Source: Candidatus Dormiibacterota bacterium
Lineage (GTDB): Bacteria; Chloroflexota; Dormibacteria; UBA8260
Direction of reading: 5' to 3'
DNA: 6,335 nt
Assembly: GCA_955652545.1 (NCBI GenBank)
Contig: CATPCA010000385.1
Coordinates: 1 to 6,335, forward strand
Shown: positions 1 to 6,335 of the stretch, in pieces
Position numbering within the stretch: the stretch's first letter is position 1
Layout: each line of letters starts with the position of its first letter
Program-made: the position numbers and the translations under genes
The notes under the pieces: generated by a model
Told to the model about the DNA's origin: nothing
The model's input: only the letters and a program-made list of their open reading frames with translations
Database searches by the model: none

Positions 1-2
1 AC

Positions 3-455
3 AACGTCTACGCGAAGATCCCGGTCACCGACACCAAGGGCACGCCCACTCGTGGCGTGATCAGCGCCTTGAGCGAGACGGGCGTACGGCTCAACGTCAC
101 TGCGCTGATGACTGTCGACCAGGTGCGCTGGGTCACGGAGGCGCTCGCGGGCGGCCCGCCCAGCTTCATCTCGGTCTTCGCCGGCCGGGTCGCGGATACG
201 GGACGCGACCCCATCCCGATCATGGTCGACAGCCTCGCGGTCATGGCGCCGCATCCGAACCTCAAGCTGATCTGGGCCAGCCCACGCGAGATCCTCAACG
301 TCGTGCAGGCCGACCAGATCGGCTGCCACGTCATCACCGTCACGCACGACCTTCTCAAGAAGCTGTCGATCCTCGGCACCGACCTTGACGAGTACTCACT
401 TGACACAGTGCGCATGTTCCATCGTGATGCGACCAGCGCAGGGCTGGCACTGTGA
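3..455 (+). CDS. Transaldolase, small FSA/TalC-like type (5' partial)
   Basis: The visible part is the last 150 residues; the reading frame is open to the left edge, so the N-terminus lies outside the window. The first residues contain AKIPVT, which matches the beta-strand of the fructose-6-phosphate aldolase/transaldolase family that carries the Schiff-base lysine (Lys5 of the visible part). Further family-like blocks follow: LNVTALMT at about 30-37, FAGRVADTG at about 60-68, and a C-terminal block with ASPREIL, then VITVTHDLLKKL. About 145 residues follow the lysine, close to the small (about 220-residue) class. The enzyme moves a dihydroxyacetone unit between sugar phosphates in the cytoplasm. 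Beside heptose-activation genes, its likely job is making or balancing sedoheptulose 7-phosphate; that role is inferred. Members of this family can instead be fructose-6-phosphate aldolases. A GTG at 57 is internal and would remove the catalytic lysine, so it is not the start. Its stop overlaps the next gene by 4 bases. Confidence 0.85.
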   Translation, partial: NVYAKIPVTDTKGTPTRGVISALSETGVRLNVTALMTVDQVRWVTEALAGGPPSFISVFAGRVADTGRDPIPIMVDSLAVMAPHPNLKLIWASPREILNVVQADQIGCHVITVTHDLLKKLSILGTDLDEYSLDTVRMFHRDATSAGLAL

Positions 456-1243
456 CTGCCGACAACGTCGCGCGCGATGACTGGGACAGCCATTGGCGCC
501 ACTATGCCGGTGCCGCGGAGGACAACCCGGCGGAGATCATGCGGTCTCAACTGGTCAGGCGGTTCCTCAACATGCGCTCACGCAAGCGCGTGGTGGACAT
601 CGGCAGCGGGCAGGGCGACCTCGCCGCGATGCTGATGCGCGACCACGCCGATGGCCAGGTGCTCGGGCTGGAGCTCAGCGCCGAGGGAGTGGCGATCGCC
701 AAGGCCAAGGTCCCGTCGGCGACCTTCGTGCAACGCGATCTCCTCGTCGAGTCGCCCGTGCCCGCCGAGTTCGCCGGTTTCGGGGAGGCCGCCGTCTGCT
801 CCGAGGTGCTCGAGCACGTCGACGATCCAGCGGCGCTCCTGCGCAACGCGCGGCCGTTTCTGTCTCCTGGATGCCGGGTGGTCATCACCGTGCCTGGCGG
901 GCCCATGTCGGCCTTCGATCGTCACATCGGCCACCGGCGTCATCACACTCCGAGCTCGCTGCGCGACATCATCGACGCCGCCGGGCTCGACACCGTCGCG
1001 GTGTTCCGCTCCGGGTTTCCCTTCTTCAACCTGTACCGCATGACTGTCATCCTGCGGGGCAGCAGGCTCATCGACGACGTGTCGGCGCAGGAGGGGGGCG
1101 GCAGCGCGTCATCCGGTGCGGCAGCGCTGGTCATGCGTGTGTTTCGCGCCCTGTTCCGCTTCAACCTCACGCGGAGCCCATGGGGATGGCAGATCGTGGG
1201 GATCGCCCGCGTCCCGACGGCGGGCACTGCCGGGCGCGTCTGA
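452..1243 (+). CDS. Class I SAM-dependent methyltransferase (first of two)
   Basis: A 263-residue protein with a Rossmann-type methyltransferase core. The SAM-binding glycine-rich motif VVDIGSGQG lies at 47-55. An acidic residue ending strand 2 is in LGLELS (Glu74), an RDL follows at 95-97, and the strand-4 motif SEVLEHVDDP at 117-126 is typical of UbiE/Methyltransf_11-like enzymes. A second block (FDRHIGHRRHHT, about 155-166, then an AGL helix) resembles the substrate side of polysaccharide-cluster methyltransferases. A Gly/Ser-rich stretch (about 213-222) separates the core from a basic, aromatic C-terminal helix region ending in SPWGWQIVGIARVP. The GTG start is set by the GTGA overlap with the transaldolase stop; a weak GCAGGG purine patch lies 8 bases upstream. 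The acceptor is unknown. The operon suggests a sugar, nucleotide sugar or glycan (inference). No signal peptide is seen, so it should be cytoplasmic. Confidence 0.85.
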   Translation: MTADNVARDDWDSHWRHYAGAAEDNPAEIMRSQLVRRFLNMRSRKRVVDIGSGQGDLAAMLMRDHADGQVLGLELSAEGVAIAKAKVPSATFVQRDLLVESPVPAEFAGFGEAAVCSEVLEHVDDPAALLRNARPFLSPGCRVVITVPGGPMSAFDRHIGHRRHHTPSSLRDIIDAAGLDTVAVFRSGFPFFNLYRMTVILRGSRLIDDVSAQEGGGSASSGAAALVMRVFRALFRFNLTRSPWGWQIVGIARVPTAGTAGRV

Positions 1244-1247
1244 AACC

Positions 1248-2228
1248 GTGCTGATCACGCGCACTCCGTTGCGCATCTCGCTTGGAGGCGGCGGCACGGA
1301 TCTCCCGTCGTACTTCCGCGAGCACGGCGGCGTGGTCGTGTCGGCCGCGATCGACAAGTACATCTACATCGCCATGAACCGCACGTTCACCGATGACTAC
1401 TTCATCAAGTATTCGGAGTTGGAGAGGACGGGGTCGGTCGCCGAGATCAGGCATCCCCTGGTGCGCGAGGCACTCAAGCTGCACGACGTCGGTCCCGGGC
1501 TGGAGCTGGTCAGCCTCGCTGACATCCCTGCCGGCACAGGGCTGGGCTCGTCAGGCGCGTTCACCGTCGGCCTGCTCCGCGCGCTGTACGCGTTCAAGCG
1601 TGAGCACGTTTCCGCCAACGCACTCGCCGAACAGGCCTGCCACATCGAGATCGACCTGCTCGGCCGCTCGGTTGGCAAGCAGGACCAGTACATCGCCGCC
1701 TTCGGCGGCATCACCTGCTTCGAGTTCTGCACCGATGGACGTGTACACGTCGCACCACTCTCGATCTCGCAGGACACACTGCACGACCTCGAGGAACACC
1801 TCTTTCTCTTCTTCACCGGCTATTCCCGCGATGCCGACGTGATGCTTGCCGACCAGAGGAAGAAGACTGAAGCGGGCGACAGCACGATGATCGACAACCT
1901 CGCCGCCATCGCCGACATCGGCAGGCGGATCAAGGAGGCTCTCGAGCGGGGCGACACGCTCGGCTTCGCCGCGCTGATGCACGATCACTGGCAGTTGAAG
2001 CGCCAAAGGACAGAGGGCATGTCCACCACGGACACCGATCGCTGGTACGACCTGGCGATGGCCAACGGGGCGCTGGGTGGCAAGCTGGTCGGTGCAGGCG
2101 CCGGCGGCTTCCTGCTGTTCTACTCAACCGAGCCGGCGCGACTGCGGGAGGCGCTGGCGCGCGAGCACCTCGCCGAGGTGCGCTTCCATTTCGATTTCGA
2201 CGGCTCGACGACGGTCACGCGCGGCTGA
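1248..2228 (+). CDS. hddA: GHMP sugar kinase, probable D-glycero-alpha-D-manno-heptose 7-phosphate kinase
   Basis: Using the GTG at 1248 gives 326 residues, the usual length for HddA-like kinases, and begins with the family-typical TRTPLRISLGGGGTDLP and then AAIDKYIYI at 33-41. GHMP motif 2, the ATP phosphate loop, is PAGTGLGSSGAF at 94-105. GKQDQYIAAFGG at 143-154 carries the likely catalytic aspartate (Asp146). Motif 3, GGKLVGAGAGGFLLF, is at 277-291. In the GDP-heptose pathway HddA phosphorylates C1 of D-glycero-D-manno-heptose 7-phosphate to the 1,7-bisphosphate, using ATP in the cytoplasm. The frame stays open back to 1116, but that extension lies inside the upstream methyltransferase gene and has no family-like sequence. 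The start is 4 bases after the upstream stop and has no clear Shine-Dalgarno sequence, so translational coupling is likely. Related GHMP kinases act on other sugars; the downstream HddC-like gene favours heptose. Confidence 0.82.
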   Translation: MLITRTPLRISLGGGGTDLPSYFREHGGVVVSAAIDKYIYIAMNRTFTDDYFIKYSELERTGSVAEIRHPLVREALKLHDVGPGLELVSLADIPAGTGLGSSGAFTVGLLRALYAFKREHVSANALAEQACHIEIDLLGRSVGKQDQYIAAFGGITCFEFCTDGRVHVAPLSISQDTLHDLEEHLFLFFTGYSRDADVMLADQRKKTEAGDSTMIDNLAAIADIGRRIKEALERGDTLGFAALMHDHWQLKRQRTEGMSTTDTDRWYDLAMANGALGGKLVGAGAGGFLLFYSTEPARLREALAREHLAEVRFHFDFDGSTTVTRG

Positions 2229-2229
2229 C

Positions 2230-2946
2230 ATGCTCCCCTGCGTGGTGCTCGCCGGCGGCCTTGGCACTCGCATGCGCCCGGCGACTGACTCTCTGCCAAA
2301 GTCGCTGATCCCCGTGCTGGGACGGCCATTTGCCGAGCTCCAGCTGGAGTGGTTGGCCCGCGAGGGCGTGGACCGGGTCATCTACAGCATCGGCTTTCTG
2401 GGCCGGCAGATCCGCGACGCGATCGGGACCGGCGATCGCTTCGGTGTGCATGTCGACTACGTCGACGAGGGCGATGACCTGCGTGGCTCCGGCGGGGCGC
2501 TCCGTCTGGCGCTCGACGCCGGGGTGCTTCCCCCGCGGTTCTTCGTCCTCAACGGTGACTCATATCTGAGCGTGCCGTTCACCGATGTCGAAGGAACGTG
2601 GCGCACGTCAGGTCTGCCCGCGATCATGACGGTGATGCGCAACAGCAACCGGTGGGACCGCAGCAACGCCACCTTCGCCGATGGTCGCGTGTTCTACGAC
2701 AAGCGCGCCGGCGAACAGGCACGGGCCGCGATGGAATGGATCGACTACGGGCTGTCGGCAACGTCGTCGGACGTGATCGCCGGCTGGCTGGAGCCCGGTC
2801 AACACGCGGACCTCGCCGACCTGTTCCACCAGCTCAGCGTCGACGGCAGGCTCGCCGGGTACGAGGTCGCCGACCGGTTCTACGAGATTGGTTCGCCGAA
2901 CGGGCTCCATGAGCTCGAGGACCACCTGCGCGAGGGTGTCCGTTGA
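2230..2946 (+). CDS. hddC: Sugar-1-phosphate nucleotidyltransferase, probable heptose 1-phosphate guanylyltransferase
   Basis: A 238-residue single-domain nucleotidyltransferase. The N-terminal signature LAGGLGTRMRP (7-17) followed by PKSLIPV (23-29) binds the nucleoside triphosphate. RGSGGALRLAL is at 85-95. NGDSY at 108-112 holds the metal-binding aspartate (Asp110), EWIDYGLSA is at 169-177 and RFYEIGSP at 216-223. The length is that of HddC/RmlA-core enzymes without the C-terminal hexapeptide-repeat domain of GlmU-type proteins. HddC joins D-glycero-alpha-D-manno-heptose 1-phosphate to GMP from GTP, giving GDP-heptose and pyrophosphate. The assignment rests on motifs plus the adjacent HddA-like kinase; substrate and nucleotide (GDP versus ADP, CDP or dTDP) cannot be read from motifs alone. 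The ATG lies one base after the kinase stop with no obvious ribosome site, suggesting coupling. An upstream extension of this frame lies within the kinase gene and is rejected. Confidence 0.8.
   Translation: MLPCVVLAGGLGTRMRPATDSLPKSLIPVLGRPFAELQLEWLAREGVDRVIYSIGFLGRQIRDAIGTGDRFGVHVDYVDEGDDLRGSGGALRLALDAGVLPPRFFVLNGDSYLSVPFTDVEGTWRTSGLPAIMTVMRNSNRWDRSNATFADGRVFYDKRAGEQARAAMEWIDYGLSATSSDVIAGWLEPGQHADLADLFHQLSVDGRLAGYEVADRFYEIGSPNGLHELEDHLREGVR
2932..2936 (+). promoter_or_regulatory. Ribosome binding site for the second methyltransferase
   Basis: GAGGG, 6 bases before the TTG at 2943. It lies inside the end of the hddC-like gene and supports the rare TTG start, which overlaps the preceding stop in a TTGA arrangement. 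Confidence 0.5.
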
Positions 2947-3572
2947 CCCCTGACCGCGACCTCCGCTCGCGCTCCTTCGGTGAGGACTACACGCCCACGG
3001 CAGTGGATCGCTTCGGCGTCTGGCTGTCGGCTCGGCGCATGCAGCGAGCCAGCGGTGGCTTCGACGGGAAACGCGTCGCCGACATCGGCTGCGGATACCA
3101 CGCCACCTTCGCGCGCACGCTGCTCCCCGCGGCGGCGACCCTGGTGCTTGTCGACGTCACGCTCGCACCGGACCTGAAGGCTGAGCAGAAGGTGGAGGCA
3201 ATCGAAGGCCGGCTGCCGGAGGCGCTTGCGGACATCCCGAGCGGCTCGCTTGACGTGGTCATGTGCAACTCCGTCATCGAGCATCTCTGGACGCCGCAGG
3301 AGACCATCGGCGAACTGGCCCGAATCACTTCCCCCGGCGGCACAATGCTCATCAACGTGCCGAGCTGGCGGGGCAAGTGGTTCCTCGAACTGGCCGCTTT
3401 CCGCCTCGGCGTGAGCCCTGCCGACGAGATGAACGACCACAAGACGTACTTCGATCCGCGCGACCTGTGGCCGCTGCTTCGCCGCGCCGGGTTCCGCGCC
3501 GACCACATCCGCTGTTTCCGCCACAAGTTTGGCTTGAACACGTTCGCGGCATGCCACAAGGACGGTGGCTGA
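2943..3572 (+). CDS. Class I SAM-dependent methyltransferase (second of two)
   Basis: A 209-residue methyltransferase starting at TTG, which overlaps the hddC-like stop by 4 bases and is preceded by GAGGG. The SAM motif VADIGCGYHATFA is at 45-57, the acidic end of strand 2 is Asp71 in LVLVDVT, and the strand-4 motif NSVIEHLWTP is at 109-118. A PGG turn and INVPS follow at 131-141. The tail contains NDHKTYFDPRDLWPLLRRAGF (about 164-184), a form common in methyltransferases from surface-polysaccharide clusters. It differs clearly from the first methyltransferase in length and sequence, so the two are not a recent duplication and probably modify different positions or acceptors (inference). The substrate cannot be assigned. 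It is the last gene of the + strand operon; its stop faces that of the large membrane protein gene 12 bases away. Confidence 0.83.
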   Translation: MTPDRDLRSRSFGEDYTPTAVDRFGVWLSARRMQRASGGFDGKRVADIGCGYHATFARTLLPAAATLVLVDVTLAPDLKAEQKVEAIEGRLPEALADIPSGSLDVVMCNSVIEHLWTPQETIGELARITSPGGTMLINVPSWRGKWFLELAAFRLGVSPADEMNDHKTYFDPRDLWPLLRRAGFRADHIRCFRHKFGLNTFAACHKDGG

Positions 3573-3581
3573 CGCCCGACA

Positions 3582-3591
3582 CCCCTAGGGG
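3582..3591. other. Perfect palindrome CCCCTAGGGG at the convergent gene junction
   Basis: A ten-base perfect inverted repeat without a loop, centred on CTAG and containing the TAG stop of the minus-strand gene. It sits at the only gap between the two convergent transcription units. With no loop and no T-run it is not a conventional intrinsic terminator. It could be chance in G+C-rich DNA, a dyad protein-binding site, or part of a larger bidirectional termination region; nothing further supports any of these. Confidence 0.3.
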
Positions 3592-6335
3592 AGAAGACGG
3601 ATGCCGCCGATGTCCTGGGGCGTCGTCATGCTCAGGTGCAGCGGCGCGGATCCGTACCCCCTCCACTGACTGCAGGCGCCGATCGGAAACCGGTATGCGG
3701 ATGGCGAGGTCGGCGACGTCGCGAATGTGATGGCACGCCGCTCCCCCGCCGAGTTCGGCTGGTCGGAGAGGGTCATCATGCTGGTGGTGAACGAGGACGG
3801 CGCGTTGACCTCGATCCACTGATAGTCGCTCCACCGGTGACCCGCAGGGGGGATGAGCAGGATGGAGTTCTGGTTCTCGCGCGTGACGGTGGCGAAGGTC
3901 GCCGACGCACCGGGTTGTGGCGGCACGGGGCTCACCGATGCGGGGCTCATCGACAGGAAGTTCGGCGAGTACCCCCAATCGCAGTCGAAGCCGCGGAAGG
4001 GCAGGTCGGTCACCACCAGAGGCTGCGACAGGGGCAGTTTGAGGGACGCCGGATCGGGAACATGAGTGGTGTCGATCACATAGATGGTCTGACCGTCCAC
4101 GTCAGCGAAGGGCCGGTAGTGCGCGAGAAGGTATCGGCTGACGTCGTAGTGGCGAACCATGTTCGGGACGTCACCCCATTTCGGCAGACCGGTCTCGATC
4201 TGTGCGTAGACGACAAAGACGGGCTGGTCGGCACGCAACTGGGCGATGAGGTCCTGCTGGGTGATTTCGCGGATGGCGATGGACACGTTGTAGTACGCGG
4301 TGCTGGGATGGAAGTCGAGCACGTAATAGAGCAGCCCGGGCTCGTTGGTGAAATCGAACACGTGACCGCCCGACGGCAGGTACGCGTGCAGGAGGATGCT
4401 GACATCGGACGCCATGGACGGCGGGTCGAGCGCATACGGTGCTGCGTACCCCACCGAGGCGATCGCCGGCTCGCTGGCAACGGTCACCCGGTAGTTGCCG
4501 GGTGCCGCCGCGACGGCGCGGCCGGCGGTGACCACCACGAACGCCGCCAGGACTGCGACAAACGCCACCGCAGCGGGCCGTGGCCGGCGCATCGCATTGC
4601 CAGGGGTGGGGCGTCGGGCGCCGCGCTGCGCCACTTCAACCAGTGACGCGACGAGGATGATGAACAACGGTACGCCGGTGGCGAAAACCTCCCAGATGTG
4701 CGGCTCGTCAGCCCGATCCAGGAACTTCGGGTAGTACAGACCTTCGAGGATCGCGGCGGCGACGAGCATCCAGTTGAGCGTGGTCAGTCGCAGGCGCAAC
4801 CACAGCTTGGCCGCCAGCAACGCCACCGCCGCCAGCATCGCGAGGAGGGGGAGGAAGATCTCCTCGACGTCCAGGGCAATCAGGGGGTCGTGCGGTGCCC
4901 CTCCACTCAGACTGTGACCGGGCACGAACGTGGTGTAGTAGTTGATGAAAGCAGGCAGCGCCTGCTGGCTGAGCAGCAGCACTATGAGAACCAAGCCGAC
5001 CAGGAAACCGCCCAGCGCAGTCCACAATGTGGTCGTGAAGGCGGTGAGCCGCAGAGCACTGCGTCGCCAGCCGGTCGCATACACATCCGCGGCGAGGATG
5101 GCCAGCCCGGCGGCGGGCAGACAGTACGCCGTCTCCGGCGAGATCACGGCCTGGATGACCAGTGCGGCCCCGAGGGTGGCCGCAAGCCACGGGCTCTTGC
5201 GTTCGAGCACGAACCAGAGCAACACCAGCAGAAGCGGCCAGAAGATGAACCTCACAAATGTCAGGCTGGTGCCGTACCGGAAGAACAGCAGAGCCGCGAT
5301 GGGAGCAAGCAGCCAGCGTCGCCCGATGACGCGATACGCAAGGAAGTAATAGCTGAGCAGGCAGAGCGGATCCACCAGGAGCGCCTTGCCTGCCGCAGCC
5401 CCCCAGGCGCTGTCCTGCACCGCGGAGGTTGTCAGCAGCGAGGCAAACGCGTCCTCGAGGATGCCGTGGGGGCTGATCCAGTCGCGCCAGGGAAACGCCC
5501 CTGACTGCACCAGGCGGAGCGTGGTCAGCGCTTGGCCGTCCTCGAACGAGAGAAAGGTCGGGAGCGCGCCGCGAGCCGTTGCGAGCGCGAGGAAGAGGGC
5601 GACCGGCAGGGTGACCAGGAAGATCACGCGGCGCTCGATCCGTGCAACCGCCGCGGCGTCGCTCCCCGCGCGGAGCAGTGTGATCGCGACGACGCAGACG
5701 GCGGCGACGATCACCAGTGCTCCAAGCCATGCCGGGAGCCATGCGTAGTGATGCACAGTCCCGTCGCTCATGACCGTCACCTGCGTCGCCTGCGAGGCGA
5801 CCGTGAGTCCCAGCAACGCGCAGGCCGCGCCGGCGGCGTTGAGACGACCCATCTGCACCCGCAGGTGCCGTCCGCGCGCGGACTCGACGTGCCGGCGCGC
5901 CAGCAGCGCTGACGCCACCCAGACGACCAGGGTGTAGGCCCCGGCAATGAAGATGACGTCTCGCCACCCGCCCGCGCCACCGTCGTTGTGCGCGATTGCC
6001 AGGACCAGGCCGAGGGTGGCACCGACGCCCAGCGACCGCACCAGCGGCATCACCAGTGTGTCGGTGGGTGACTGCGACCAGCCAGGCGCCGTGGCGGGTG
6101 CGGCGACAGGCCTCCGGGCACCTCTCGCGAAGCCCGGCAACGGAAGCTGACGCCACCGCCACAATCGCAGTGTCAGGAAGAAGGTGGCCAGGCTGACCAG
6201 AGGGAAAACCAGCACCACCGACAGGTACTTCTCCTCGTACACCGAGGGGTTGAAGGCGTGGAATGTGGCGTAGCCGATGATGTCCGTGGACACGTGGAGC
6301 GTGGGATCAATGCGGAGGTCCAGTAATGCGGCGAC
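3585..6335 (-). CDS. Large polytopic membrane protein, GT-C glycosyltransferase-like, with long C-terminal domain (5' partial)
   Basis: A GTG at 6293 would give 902 residues, but the frame stays open to the edge for 14 more codons (VAALLDLRIDPTLH) that read naturally into STDIIGYATFHAFNP, so the true start is probably outside. Numbering from 6293, hydrophobic segments lie near 23-45, 85-102, 113-132, 151-168, 185-207, 223-240, 303-324, 327-340, 347-363, 369-403 (probably two), 417-441, 479-501, 507-520, 533-555 and 574-596. The loop after segment six has an acidic pair (Glu251-Asp252) and then FPWRDWISPHGILED at 267-281, resembling the first large outer loop of lipid-linked-sugar glycosyltransferases. 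Residues 597-902 are mostly soluble and probably extracytoplasmic, with FDFTNEPGLLYYVLDFHP at 646-663 and only two cysteines (771, 874). Function is inferred: transfer of a sugar from a polyprenyl carrier during cell-surface glycan assembly, or an uncharacterised membrane protein. It converges on the heptose operon and so has its own promoter. Confidence 0.75.
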   Translation of the reverse strand, partial: VAALLDLRIDPTLHVSTDIIGYATFHAFNPSVYEEKYLSVVLVFPLVSLATFFLTLRLWRWRQLPLPGFARGARRPVAAPATAPGWSQSPTDTLVMPLVRSLGVGATLGLVLAIAHNDGGAGGWRDVIFIAGAYTLVVWVASALLARRHVESARGRHLRVQMGRLNAAGAACALLGLTVASQATQVTVMSDGTVHHYAWLPAWLGALVIVAAVCVVAITLLRAGSDAAAVARIERRVIFLVTLPVALFLALATARGALPTFLSFEDGQALTTLRLVQSGAFPWRDWISPHGILEDAFASLLTTSAVQDSAWGAAAGKALLVDPLCLLSYYFLAYRVIGRRWLLAPIAALLFFRYGTSLTFVRFIFWPLLLVLLWFVLERKSPWLAATLGAALVIQAVISPETAYCLPAAGLAILAADVYATGWRRSALRLTAFTTTLWTALGGFLVGLVLIVLLLSQQALPAFINYYTTFVPGHSLSGGAPHDPLIALDVEEIFLPLLAMLAAVALLAAKLWLRLRLTTLNWMLVAAAILEGLYYPKFLDRADEPHIWEVFATGVPLFIILVASLVEVAQRGARRPTPGNAMRRPRPAAVAFVAVLAAFVVVTAGRAVAAAPGNYRVTVASEPAIASVGYAAPYALDPPSMASDVSILLHAYLPSGGHVFDFTNEPGLLYYVLDFHPSTAYYNVSIAIREITQQDLIAQLRADQPVFVVYAQIETGLPKWGDVPNMVRHYDVSRYLLAHYRPFADVDGQTIYVIDTTHVPDPASLKLPLSQPLVVTDLPFRGFDCDWGYSPNFLSMSPASVSPVPPQPGASATFATVTRENQNSILLIPPAGHRWSDYQWIEVNAPSSFTTSMMTLSDQPNSAGERRAITFATSPTSPSAYRFPIGACSQWRGYGSAPLHLSMTTPQDIGGIRLLP

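Noticed and set aside
8..550. A 180-codon open frame on the minus strand at the left edge
   Set aside because: It is antisense to the transaldolase, whose catalytic and family motifs are clear, and it shows no domain of its own.
1116..1247. Upstream extension of the heptose kinase frame
   Set aside because: It lies within the methyltransferase gene in another frame and has an Arg/Ser-rich composition; kinase family similarity begins only at the GTG at 1248.
2077..2229. Upstream extension of the guanylyltransferase frame
   Set aside because: It overlaps the kinase motif-3 region in another frame and is low-complexity Ser/Arg-rich; the ATG at 2230 gives the normal family N-terminus.
3571..3624. 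Possible terminator hairpin from GACGCCC (3571-3577) pairing with GGGCGTC (3618-3624)
   Set aside because: The loop would be about 40 bases, there is no T-run on either strand, and such 7-base matches are common in G+C-rich DNA.
3636..5504. Long plus-strand open frames antisense to the membrane protein gene (336 and 268 codons)
   Set aside because: Composition is skewed to Arg, Gly, Gln and Glu with no motif or ribosome site, and the opposite strand encodes a coherent membrane protein with regular hydrophobic segments.
4708..6162. A 484-codon open frame on the minus strand
   Set aside because: It is an out-of-frame shadow of the membrane protein gene, rich in Arg/Gly/Ala as expected from G+C-rich third positions, and has no recognisable domain.

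Overview
The window is a G+C-rich piece of bacterial chromosome. Tight gene packing, 4-base start/stop overlaps, GTG and TTG starts, and Arg/Ala-rich proteins suggest an actinobacterium or a similar high-GC Gram-positive-type lineage. That assignment is inference; there is no rRNA or other taxonomic marker here. No RNA gene, mobile element, CRISPR array or stretch without genes is visible.

Left part (3-3572, + strand): five genes run head to tail with almost no spacing and look like one operon. In order they are the C-terminal two thirds of a small transaldolase, a class I SAM-dependent methyltransferase, a GHMP-family sugar kinase resembling D-glycero-alpha-D-manno-heptose 7-phosphate kinase (HddA), a sugar-nucleotide pyrophosphorylase resembling D-glycero-alpha-D-manno-heptose 1-phosphate guanylyltransferase (HddC), and a second, unrelated-looking class I methyltransferase. 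The coherent reading is part of a GDP-heptose pathway for a surface polysaccharide or glycoconjugate. Transaldolase can supply sedoheptulose 7-phosphate, HddA and HddC carry out the kinase and nucleotidyl-transfer steps, and the methyltransferases may decorate the heptose or the finished glycan. The isomerase (GmhA) and the bisphosphate phosphatase (GmhB) that the route needs are absent from the window; they would be expected upstream or elsewhere.

Right part (3585-6335, - strand): one very large gene converges on the operon with only 12 bases between the two stop codons. It encodes a polytopic membrane protein with about 15 predicted hydrophobic segments followed by about 300 residues of probably extracytoplasmic sequence. 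The layout resembles GT-C-type membrane glycosyltransferases. The frame is open to the window edge, so its true start lies outside. It is plausibly a neighbour in the same surface-glycan region but is transcribed separately.

Nothing here is clearly a new system. The most interesting points are the pairing of transaldolase with heptose activation, the two flanking methyltransferases, and the large membrane protein with an uncharacterised C-terminal domain.
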